Positions 53,009 through 60,618 of a stretch of DNA of 64,000 bases are shown piece after piece (position 1 is the first letter of the stretch; each line of letters opens with the position of its first letter). The stretch is taken from positions 40,032-104,031 of the forward strand of contig NZ_QHLY01000013.1 in NCBI RefSeq assembly GCF_003185895.1, read 5' to 3'. Both the position numbers and the translations under genes were made by a program. This DNA is from Cryobacterium arcticum (GTDB taxonomy: Bacteria; Actinomycetota; Actinomycetes; Actinomycetales; Microbacteriaceae). The notes beneath the pieces are model-generated. The model ran no database searches and was not told where the DNA came from. It worked only from the letters and a program-made list of their open reading frames with translations.

Positions 53009-54201
53009 TCCCCGGCCGGCCGGCGGTGCCGTTGCGTATCCTCTACAGTTTTCCGCACACCCTGGGCGCCCCCGGAATCGGCATGACAGCGCTCAACCAG
53101 GTGAGTGGCCTGCGGGCGGCAGGCGCCGATGTCACGGTCGTCTGTACCGCAGTCGACGCGTCGGTGGGTGCATTCACCGCCGCGCGCACGCTGACCGTTC
53201 GGGGGCATCGACTGCCCCACCGAGTGTTCGGCAGCGCCGACGCGGCCTTCCGCTATCACGACCGGCGGGCGCGGGCGATGCTGGCCTCCGGCGCCTACGA
53301 CGTCGTGCATACTTGGCCGCTCGGGGCTCTCGCCACCCTACGGGCAGCGCGTGCGCGCGGTGTGCTCGGCACCAGGGAGGCACCGAACTCGCACACGGCG
53401 GCTGCGTACGCGATCGCCGGTGCGGAGTCTCGCCGGTTGGGGCTGACAATGGATGGCTCGGCGTCGCACCGACCGAATCCGCGACGACTGGGCAGGGAGC
53501 TCGAAGAGTATGCGGCGGCTGACCTGATCTTGGTGCCTTCCGAACATGTCCGGCAGTCGTTCCTCACCGCCGGGGTGCCGGACACGAACCTCGCCCGCCA
53601 CCAGTACGGGTTCGACCCGCTGAGGTTCACCCCCGCTGGCCGACTCGACAGAGCCGAGCGCGCATTCACCGCGGTCTTCCTGGGCTCAGCCGAACCGCGG
53701 AAAGGCCTGCACTACGCCCTCGAGGCTTGGCACAGCTCTGGCGCTGCCACGTCCGGCACGCTGCTGGTCGCCGGGAGTTTCGCGCCGGGGTACCGGGAAA
53801 CGCTGCGCCCCTTGCTCGTGCACCCCAGTGTGCGGGTGCTGGGCTTTGTGAATGACACCGCGGCCCTGTTGCGAAGTGCCGACGTGCTGTTGTTGCCGTC
53901 GTTGGAGGAAGGCAGCGCCCTGGTCACCTACGAGGCACAGGCCTGCGGCTGCGTTCCCCTGGTGTCGACGGCATCCGGTGCGCTGGTCACGGACGGTGTG
54001 GAGGGACTGCTGCACGGCCCAGGAGATGTGGCGGCACTCGCCGATCAGATCCGACGGGTGTCCACCGACGCGGCCCTCCTGGCGGCCCTGCGCACGAACG
54101 CCATCGCGGGGTCCGCCGGAAAGACTTGGGCGGCGGCGGGTGAGCGCATGCTGGCGGTCCTCGTGGCGGCTCGGATCAGTCTGCGCCCCGGCGCTCCGTG
54201 A
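53005..54201 (+). CDS. Glycosyltransferase family 4 (GT-B)
   Basis: GT-B transferase of 398 residues. RILYSFPHTLGAPGIGMTAL opens the acceptor half; the donor half has AVFLGSAEPRKGLHYALEAW and LLPSLEEGSALVTYEAQACG, with the E-x7-E motif complete. Start ATG 53005 overlaps the GT2 stop; longer in-frame versions would lie within that gene. The 3' end overlaps the convergent GNAT gene by 26 bp. Donor unknown. Confidence 0.86.
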   Translation: MIPGRPAVPLRILYSFPHTLGAPGIGMTALNQVSGLRAAGADVTVVCTAVDASVGAFTAARTLTVRGHRLPHRVFGSADAAFRYHDRRARAMLASGAYDVVHTWPLGALATLRAARARGVLGTREAPNSHTAAAYAIAGAESRRLGLTMDGSASHRPNPRRLGRELEEYAAADLILVPSEHVRQSFLTAGVPDTNLARHQYGFDPLRFTPAGRLDRAERAFTAVFLGSAEPRKGLHYALEAWHSSGAATSGTLLVAGSFAPGYRETLRPLLVHPSVRVLGFVNDTAALLRSADVLLLPSLEEGSALVTYEAQACGCVPLVSTASGALVTDGVEGLLHGPGDVAALADQIRRVSTDAALLAALRTNAIAGSAGKTWAAAGERMLAVLVAARISLRPGAP

Positions 54202-55369
54202 GCCGGGCTCGCCAGGTTCGCCTGAGCCGGGTCGCGAATGAGCGGTTCCGCAGGAGACGATAGGCCATCCGGTTGACCGTGGCCAACAGGGCGACGAACT
54301 GCCCGGTGAGCAAGGGACGGACGCGGGCAGCCAGCACGATCACGTCGCGCTGTTCGACGCTCTGGCTCGCGTAGCGTTCCTTGTACTCTGCGTAACCGTG
54401 CCCGAAGTCGACGACGGCGACGGTTGGGTCCTGGCAGAGCTCGTCGAGCATGGCGTGCAACACAAAGGTGCCGACCCCGTCCTTTGTATAGCGTGGGTCG
54501 AAGCCGGGGGTGTCGACGGAGAAAGTGTCCCCGTGCTGGTTTCCCCACCAGAACGCCGCAGGAGAACCATCGATATGCAGCATCCAGACCCGCAACCAGC
54601 CCCGTTCGAAGGACAGCGTGGTTAGCGCGCGGCCGAGCGCGGACTCGCTGGCGCCGACGCCGAGGGCGCGCTGATAAGTGGTCCGGGCGACGGCCTCGAT
54701 CTCGCCGAGCACCCGCTCCAGCTCCACCCGGTCCAGCCGGATGACCTCGACGCTGTCGTACGTCCGGCGTAGCCGCCGGCTCTCGTAGTGCGCTTTCTTG
54801 CGTGCCTTGACGGAGCGCCCTTCCAGCAAAAGGTCGAGGGTATCCGGCAGTGTGACGAGCCAGCGGCGAGTCGCGGCGATCCCGCCGATTCGAGTGACGC
54901 GAGCGGACCCTGCTACGGCGGCGCGGTGCAGCGCAGACTGAAGGCCGACCTTTTGCAGGATCACGGCATCGGCACGGCCGCTCCGCAGCGTCGAACGTAG
55001 GGCGAGTACGGCGGCGGCAAGGTCGTCCTCCGACTGCGCCCCCAGGATGCCATCGAAGGAGACGACGACGGTCTTCAGGTGCGGGCGCAGGAGTTCGGTG
55101 TATCCGACGGTGACCGGGAAGACATGTCGTTCGAGCCGGGCGACGATGATCATCGCCGGCCGTCCGGGACGTTCCACCGAGAGAACGTGGGGAGCGATGA
55201 CGCCCGGAAGATGGGCGACAACAGCGAGGAAATAGTCGATGTCCGCGTCGAGATTCGACACGGACATCGACTGCCACAGTGGGCGCAGCGCTTCGACCTG
55301 TTCGGTGGTCGTCGCGACGGTCACGCCGGACTGCGCGCCCCCGATGGGCGTTGTGCCCCGCGCCCGCAT
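54176..55369 (-). CDS. CelD/BcsL-like GNAT acetyltransferase
   Basis: Protein of 397 residues with two GNAT-like halves, resembling the CelD/BcsL (FemAB-related) acyltransferases found in EPS and cellulose clusters. The C-terminal half shows the family's WGNQHGDTFSVDTPGFDPR and VVDFGHGYAEYKERYA, the latter including the Asp-Phe-Gly-x-Gly-x-x-x-Tyr-Lys signature. Likely an N- or O-acylation of a lipid-linked or cytoplasmic glycan intermediate. The ATG at 55369 sits beside the loop of a 12-bp hairpin; GTG 55324 would start right at the domain and avoid the hairpin. It follows the beta-helix gene on the same strand after 49 bp. Confidence 0.75.
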   Translation of the reverse strand: MRARGTTPIGGAQSGVTVATTTEQVEALRPLWQSMSVSNLDADIDYFLAVVAHLPGVIAPHVLSVERPGRPAMIIVARLERHVFPVTVGYTELLRPHLKTVVVSFDGILGAQSEDDLAAAVLALRSTLRSGRADAVILQKVGLQSALHRAAVAGSARVTRIGGIAATRRWLVTLPDTLDLLLEGRSVKARKKAHYESRRLRRTYDSVEVIRLDRVELERVLGEIEAVARTTYQRALGVGASESALGRALTTLSFERGWLRVWMLHIDGSPAAFWWGNQHGDTFSVDTPGFDPRYTKDGVGTFVLHAMLDELCQDPTVAVVDFGHGYAEYKERYASQSVEQRDVIVLAARVRPLLTGQFVALLATVNRMAYRLLRNRSFATRLRRTWRARLTERRGAD

Positions 55370-55390
55370 CACAAGCGAGCGGGCGCGGGG
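55356..55390 (-). terminator. 12-bp perfect GC hairpin between beta-helix and GNAT genes
   Basis: CCCCGCGCCCGC (55356-55367) is the exact inverse of GCGGGCGCGGGG (55379-55390), with an 11-nt loop, downstream of the beta-helix stop at 55419. No T-tract. It also includes the chosen start of the next gene, so it may be a terminator or a translation-blocking structure. Confidence 0.6.
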
Positions 55391-55418
55391 GTCGGGACCT
55401 GGCGGCGAGCCCGATCAG

Positions 55419-56954
55419 CTAGTAGGCGAGGTTCGCCCCCTTGGTCTTGCCGTCCGCGGTGTACGCGTTGTTGCTCCAATTGACGACTCCAATCGTGCCG
55501 AGGTGCGCGTACGGACCGTACACTCCCACGCGATCGGAGAACTTGGTCCAGAACAGGTTGTTCGTGAAGGTGATGCCGCCGCCGCCGCCCATGAGGGCGT
55601 AGTTGCCACCGGCGATCACATTGTGGTCTACCACGATTCGACCGGCTTCGTCAGGGAAGGACAGCGATGCCGTCATGCCGCCGTTGACCCAGAGTTCCAC
55701 GGTGTTGTCCCGGATCAGGCCGGCGGAACTGATGCTGTTCACCGGGTAGTGCAGGGCGTCGTAGTGCACGTCGGCGCGGTCGACGAAGTCGTGGATCCAG
55801 TTGCCGACGATCTTGGCGTCCGCGCCGTAGAGGCTCAGTCCGTCTCCGGCGATCCAGGACACGTTGTTCCGTTCGAAGCTGACCGAATCACCGACCAGCT
55901 TGGCCGCGGAAACCGGGGCCTTCGTCCAGTCCGTCGCCGAGAGGCCACGGATGTTGTTGTCCAGGATCTTGACCCGGTCACCCTCGACATGGATGGCGGC
56001 CTGGTCGTAGGAAATCGCGGTGGGGCCGGCGATGTCGTTGCCCTGGATGGTGACGTCGTTGGCCTCGATGCGGAGGCCGGCCGGGATGACCTGGTTCTTG
56101 ATCACGGTGCCATCGGTGGTGATGGTCATGGGCCCGGTGTACTTCTGGGTCGGAGTGAATCCGGCCGCGGCGGGCCCGGTGTTGTTCGCGCCGGCGAACG
56201 ATCCGGCCGGGCTCGGCGCCGGGGTCGGCGCCGTGGTCGGAGTCGGCTTCGGGGTGCTGGTCGGCTGAGGAGCCGGGGCCGGCGTCGCGGTCGGTGCCGG
56301 TGACGGCGCCGGCGCCGGCGCGGCCGGGGGAGCGGTGGTGGCAGTGGGGGCGAAGACCACGTCGACCCAGTAGCCGGAGGACTTCCAGCTGTCGGCGGGG
56401 AAGGCGGTGGAGGCGCCGTACTTGTACGTTCCGCTGCCGTTGGCCACGGACAGGTGCGATGAGCTCGACGCCGGCACGGTGAGGTTGGTCGTGGCCGCGT
56501 ATCGACCGTTCGGAGCGTGGTACGAGGCGACGTAACGCTTGCCGGCGGTCACGGAGACGGGCTTGGCGAACTTCACGGTCTGCCAGCCGCTGGCCGACTC
56601 AGAGGTGAAGGTGGCAGTGGCGAGTTTGGTACCGCCGGAGGTCCACAGGGTACCGGTGTGGGTGCCGGTGTTCTCTGCGGTCTTCCAGTAGCGAACGCCC
56701 TGGACCTGGCCCGAGGACTTGGCGGTGAAGGTGGTGCCCAGTTCAACGCTGTCGCGGTCGCTGTCGACGACGGCGCCCTTCGGAGCACTGGTGCCCCACA
56801 GCGTGCTCGTGGTGCTCGCGGTCGCTGCGGCGACCGGTAGTGCCAGTGCGGGAGCGGTTGCGGAGCCGACGACGAGAGCGAGGGCGGTTGCAGCGACGAA
56901 CGCCGCTCTGGTGATGGCCGAACGCGGCCGGGTATGGGACAAGTGGTATTTCAT
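55419..56954 (-). CDS. Secreted DUF4082/right-handed beta-helix protein
   Basis: Exported protein of 511 residues. A twin-basic N-terminus and hydrophobic segment end in an Ala-rich signal-peptide site (about residue 45). One DUF4082-type domain (about 50-200) carries NTGTHTGTLWTSGGTKLA, nearly the same as the modules of the protein at 36407. A Pro/Ala/Thr linker of about 50 residues precedes a C-terminal right-handed beta-helix (about 255-511) with NDVTIQGNDI and VKILDNNIRG coils, related to the protein at 14220. GGAG lies seven bases before the ATG. No sorting signal. A lyase, epimerase or matrix-binding role is possible but not shown. Confidence 0.82.
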   Translation of the reverse strand: MKYHLSHTRPRSAITRAAFVAATALALVVGSATAPALALPVAAATASTTSTLWGTSAPKGAVVDSDRDSVELGTTFTAKSSGQVQGVRYWKTAENTGTHTGTLWTSGGTKLATATFTSESASGWQTVKFAKPVSVTAGKRYVASYHAPNGRYAATTNLTVPASSSSHLSVANGSGTYKYGASTAFPADSWKSSGYWVDVVFAPTATTAPPAAPAPAPSPAPTATPAPAPQPTSTPKPTPTTAPTPAPSPAGSFAGANNTGPAAAGFTPTQKYTGPMTITTDGTVIKNQVIPAGLRIEANDVTIQGNDIAGPTAISYDQAAIHVEGDRVKILDNNIRGLSATDWTKAPVSAAKLVGDSVSFERNNVSWIAGDGLSLYGADAKIVGNWIHDFVDRADVHYDALHYPVNSISSAGLIRDNTVELWVNGGMTASLSFPDEAGRIVVDHNVIAGGNYALMGGGGGITFTNNLFWTKFSDRVGVYGPYAHLGTIGVVNWSNNAYTADGKTKGANLAY

Positions 56955-57361
56955 GGTGCGTCTCCAAGTACTGTCGAAAAAAGGACCCAGAGAATGTAGG
57001 GATTCAAAGTTCCAAGAGAGTGGCGGTAGAGCCCCCCAAGTGCGCCGCCGGAAACCCCATCCTTACATTGTGAATCGGCCGAATCCAAACCTGCGCAGAA
57101 GCCTGAACCATTCTCGACAGGTGCCTGTGAGGAAAAATCAACACCCAGAATGGGGGATATCTTCGACCGGTACTGAGGAATTATCGTGTTCTTGTTGGAA
57201 CGCGTGTCGCGTCGTCGACGCACCGATTCGGGCGGTGCAGGTGATGTGGTTTTCCGCGCCGGCAGGGCTAGCCGCCCATCTGAGAACGAACCGTGCCACA
57301 CAGCAGCCAGCATCGTCTCATCTGGGATTGTGCTCCCGAAGGATGAAGCATTGGGGTCTCG
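56955..57361. other. 407-bp divergent region with nested inverted repeats
   Basis: Lies between the beta-helix gene (minus) and wecB (plus). An 11-bp stem AATGTAGGGAT (56993-57003) / ATCCTTACATT (57059-57069, one G.U pair on the plus strand) encloses a GGCGG/CCGCC stem (57022-57026/57045-57049). Near wecB there is a dyad ACAGG-TG-CCTGT (57117-57128). No convincing gene; AT content is higher than in the flanks. Confidence 0.6.
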
Positions 57362-58525
57362 ATGCGCAGGATTCTCGTGGTCTATGGAACGAGGCCGGAA
57401 GCCATCAAACTGGCCCCGGTGCTGCACGCCCTGGACCGCTCGAGCACCCTCGAACCCGTCGTGGTCGTGACCGGGCAACATCGATCGATGCTCGATCAGG
57501 TGAACACTCTTTTCGGGATCCGACCGCAATATGATCTCGACCTGCTCCAGGGCCGACCGAATCTGGCCGGGATCACTGCTCAAGTGGTTGAAGGGCTCGG
57601 CCCGATCCTCGACGACCTCAGCCCGGACCTCGTGGTCGTGCAGGGTGACACCAGCACCGTGTTCTCCGCTGCGCTCGCCGCCTTCTATGCGCGCATCCCG
57701 GTCGCCCACGTCGAGGCGGGCCTGAGAACCGGGAACCGCTACGATCCGTTCCCCGAGGAGATCAACCGGCGCCTCACGACAGCCCTCGCTTCGCTCCACT
57801 TGGCGCCCACCCCGACGTCCCGCGCGAACCTGCTGGCAGAAGGAGTACGGCCGCAGAGTATCCACGTGACCGGGAACACTGTGATCGATGCTCTCCTGGA
57901 CGTCACCTCGCGCCACATCACTCCGCTCAACCCCGCCCTCCTGCCGGTGCGTTCCTTCGAACGGGTTGTGCTCGTGACGAGCCATCGCCGGGAGAACTGG
58001 GGCGCGCCGATGGTGCGCATCTCCACCGCCGTCGCGCGGCTGGCCCACGCCTTCCCCGGTGTGTTGTTCGTGCTGCCGGCCCACCTGAACCCGACCGTGC
58101 GCAGTGCCCTGTTGCCCGCCCTGGTCGGGGTTCCCAATGTCCTGGTCACCGACCCGTTGGACTACACCGACCTCGCCTACGTGCTCGGCGTGTCCTGCCT
58201 CGTGCTCACCGACAGCGGAGGGATCCAGGAGGAGGCTCCCAGCCTGGGAAAACCAGTCCTGGTGCTGCGGGACACCACGGAGCGGCCGGAGGCCGTCACC
58301 GCCAACACGGTGCGCCTGGTCGGAACAGACGAGAACCGGATCGTGGCCGCCGCCACCGAGCTGATGACCGACCCGGTCGCGTACGAGATCATGGCGCGAG
58401 CCGTCAACCCGTACGGTGACGGTCACGCGGCCGGCAGGGTCGTCGGTGCCATCGAACACTTCTTCGGCACCGCCGAGCGCCCGGAGGAATTCGCGGCGGT
58501 AACGGTGGACGATGTGAGGGCCTAG
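57362..58525 (+). CDS. wecB: UDP-N-acetylglucosamine 2-epimerase (non-hydrolysing)
   Basis: Interconverts UDP-GlcNAc and UDP-ManNAc, 387 residues, the normal length. VVYGTRPEAIKLAPVL opens the GT-B-like fold; Asp96 (VVQGDTST), Glu118 (HVEAGLRTG), Glu132 (PFPEEINRR) and His208 (TSHRREN) align with the known catalytic residues; LTDSGGIQEEAP binds UDP. The single plus-strand gene here converges on wecC; the two stop codons share the palindrome CTAG at 58522-58525. With wecC and the WecG-type transferase it forms a ManNAcA module as in enterobacterial common antigen. Confidence 0.93.
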   Translation: MRRILVVYGTRPEAIKLAPVLHALDRSSTLEPVVVVTGQHRSMLDQVNTLFGIRPQYDLDLLQGRPNLAGITAQVVEGLGPILDDLSPDLVVVQGDTSTVFSAALAAFYARIPVAHVEAGLRTGNRYDPFPEEINRRLTTALASLHLAPTPTSRANLLAEGVRPQSIHVTGNTVIDALLDVTSRHITPLNPALLPVRSFERVVLVTSHRRENWGAPMVRISTAVARLAHAFPGVLFVLPAHLNPTVRSALLPALVGVPNVLVTDPLDYTDLAYVLGVSCLVLTDSGGIQEEAPSLGKPVLVLRDTTERPEAVTANTVRLVGTDENRIVAAATELMTDPVAYEIMARAVNPYGDGHAAGRVVGAIEHFFGTAERPEEFAAVTVDDVRA

Positions 58526-59778
58526 CGCCAGGCGCCCCGGGTGTCGAAAACCACCCGGCCCTCGAGCCGTGTCTTCGGGATGCTCGTGAACTGGTCGTGG
58601 TCCACCAGGAGCACGACGATATCGGCGTCGTCGATGGCCGCAGAGAGGCCCTGCAGTCGAACGTTCGGTCTCCCGGCCAGATCGCCGGGGAGGTCCTGGG
58701 TGAACGGCTCCACCACCCGGATGTCGAGGTCGGGGTGGGCGTCGGCGATGGCTACGACGACATCCACCGCCGGGCTCTCCCGCATGTCGTCGACATTCGC
58801 TTTGAACGACAGGCCGAGGCAGGCGACCGTCGGTTCCCGGAACCTGGAGGCCTTGTCGCCGACCTGCTGTGCCACGTGCAGCGGCTTGGAATCGTTGACC
58901 TCGCGAGCGGTGCGAATGAGGTGGGCGAGGTCGGGAGCCGCTCCCACGATGAACCACGGATCGACCGCGATGCAATGCCCGCCGACGCCGGGACCAGGGC
59001 TCAGGATGTTCACCCGGGGATGGTGGTTGGCGAGCCGGATGATCTCCCAGACATCGAGCCGCAGCCGCTCGCTGATCAGCGAGAGTTCGTTGGCGAACGC
59101 GATGTTGACGTCGCGGTAGGCGTTCTCGACCAGCTTTGCCATCTCGGCGCTGTCGGCATCCGTTGTGAGGATCTGGCCCTGGGCGAAGACCCGGTAGAGG
59201 GCGGCGGCCTGGTCGGCGCACCGGCGGGTGATTCCACCGATCACGCGATCGTTGGTGATCATCTCGATCATGATTCGCCCGGGCAGCACCCGCTCAGGGC
59301 AGTGCGCAACGCAGATGTCGCTCAGACCGTCGGCTTCGTGCGGGAATCGCAGGTCGGGCCGGAGCGCGGCAAGCCAACGGCTGACCTGATCCGTGGTGCC
59401 GGGCGGCGAGGTGGATTCGAGCACCACCAGATTGCCCGGGGTGAGGTTCGGAGCGATCTGGTCGACCGCGGCCCGGATATAGGACAGATCGGCGGAGTGG
59501 TCATCGAGGAACGGTGTCGGCACGGCGATGATGAAGGCATCCGCCTGCGGCACCACAGTGCTGGCCGTGAGCCGGCCGATGCTGACGGCACCGCTCACGG
59601 CGATCGCGAGGTCGGGTTCGACGAATGGCACCCGACCTAGCGAGACCGCCTCAACGATGGCCTCGTTGATGTCAACGCCGGCGACCTCGATGCCGCGAGT
59701 GGCGAGAGCCACAGCGGTGGGCAGGCCGATGTAGCCGAGGCCGAGGATTGCGACCTTCCCGGTGAACGTGTTATCCAT
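58522..59778 (-). CDS. wecC: UDP-N-acetyl-D-mannosaminuronate dehydrogenase
   Basis: Oxidises UDP-ManNAc at C6 to UDP-ManNAcA with two NAD+, 418 residues. VAILGLGYIGLPTAVALA is the Rossmann motif; ESTSPPGTT, AHCPERVLPGR and GGHCIAVDPWF with catalytic Cys269 are the family's conserved blocks, and ENAYRDVNIAFANELS is strikingly close to E. coli WecC. Start ATG 59778 overlaps the upstream transferase gene by 8 nt; longer frames lie within that gene. Last gene of the four-gene minus operon from 62441. Confidence 0.94.
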   Translation of the reverse strand: MDNTFTGKVAILGLGYIGLPTAVALATRGIEVAGVDINEAIVEAVSLGRVPFVEPDLAIAVSGAVSIGRLTASTVVPQADAFIIAVPTPFLDDHSADLSYIRAAVDQIAPNLTPGNLVVLESTSPPGTTDQVSRWLAALRPDLRFPHEADGLSDICVAHCPERVLPGRIMIEMITNDRVIGGITRRCADQAAALYRVFAQGQILTTDADSAEMAKLVENAYRDVNIAFANELSLISERLRLDVWEIIRLANHHPRVNILSPGPGVGGHCIAVDPWFIVGAAPDLAHLIRTAREVNDSKPLHVAQQVGDKASRFREPTVACLGLSFKANVDDMRESPAVDVVVAIADAHPDLDIRVVEPFTQDLPGDLAGRPNVRLQGLSAAIDDADIVVLLVDHDQFTSIPKTRLEGRVVFDTRGAWR

Positions 59779-60616
59779 CTGCTGGGCCGTCCGTCTCTGT
59801 TCGTGTGCCGGATTTCGGCCCGTCGACGCTGTAGGTCGTCGTCGGGTGGATACGCTCCCGCACGGTGAGTGCGATGAATGCGGTGTTCGTGAACAAATAC
59901 CGGTTCCAGAGCCGGCCCGGCTCCTGCAGCAGGCGATACGCCCACTCGAAGCCCAGCCGCTGCCAGGCGTCCGGCGCGCGGCGGGTGACCCCGGCCAGGA
60001 CGTCGAAGGACCCGCCGACGCCGTGCAGGAGTGGCACGTCGAGCTCCGGCCCGAACCTGGCCAGGAAATTCTCCTTCTTGGGGGAGCTGATGCCGAGGAA
60101 AAGCATGTCGGCGTGGCTGTCGGCGATGTCGGCGGCGACGCTTGCGGCTTCATCGTCGCTGAAGTACCCGTCCCGGCTGCCGGCGATGACGAGCCGGGGG
60201 TAGTTCTCTCGCACCCGGTTCAGCAACTGTACGAGCACCTCAGGCCTGGCGCCGAGGAAATACACCGAGCGTTGTTCCTCGTTCGCCGATTCGAGGAGCC
60301 GTTCGAAGAGATCGATCCCCGCGATCCGCTCCGGCAGGGGGCGGCCGAGAATGCGGCTGGCCCAGATCACCGACTGGCCGTCGGCCAGCAATACGTCGGC
60401 CTCGAGCAGGGAACCGCGAAGCTCTGCATCCCGCCTCATCTGCACGATCTTGGCGGCGTTGACCACTCCGATCAGGAACCGCATGTGCTCCTCGGTGCCG
60501 TGGTGGGCACGTTCGAGCACCTCTGTCATCGTCAGTGCGTCGATTTCCAGCCCGAACAGGGGCTGCCGAGTGCCCCCTGAGCGTCCCTGATGGTCGGCGG
60601 TGTACTTGTGCGGCAT
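59771..60616 (-). CDS. WecG/TagA/CpsF family glycosyltransferase
   Basis: GT26 transferase of 281 residues that adds ManNAc or ManNAcA to a lipid-linked acceptor. Marks in order: VNAAKIV, LADGQSVIWASR, RIAGIDLFERL, YFLGARPEVL, FLGISSPKKENF, GVGGSFDVLAG and the C-terminal EWAYRLLQEPGRLWNRY. Its position directly before wecC makes ManNAcA the likely donor (inference). Start ATG 60616 lies two bases after the stop of the upstream gene; longer extensions fall inside that gene. No membrane segment; peripheral membrane binding through the C-terminal basic tail is usual. Confidence 0.9.
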   Translation of the reverse strand: MPHKYTADHQGRSGGTRQPLFGLEIDALTMTEVLERAHHGTEEHMRFLIGVVNAAKIVQMRRDAELRGSLLEADVLLADGQSVIWASRILGRPLPERIAGIDLFERLLESANEEQRSVYFLGARPEVLVQLLNRVRENYPRLVIAGSRDGYFSDDEAASVAADIADSHADMLFLGISSPKKENFLARFGPELDVPLLHGVGGSFDVLAGVTRRAPDAWQRLGFEWAYRLLQEPGRLWNRYLFTNTAFIALTVRERIHPTTTYSVDGPKSGTRTETDGPADG

Positions 60617-60618
60617 GG

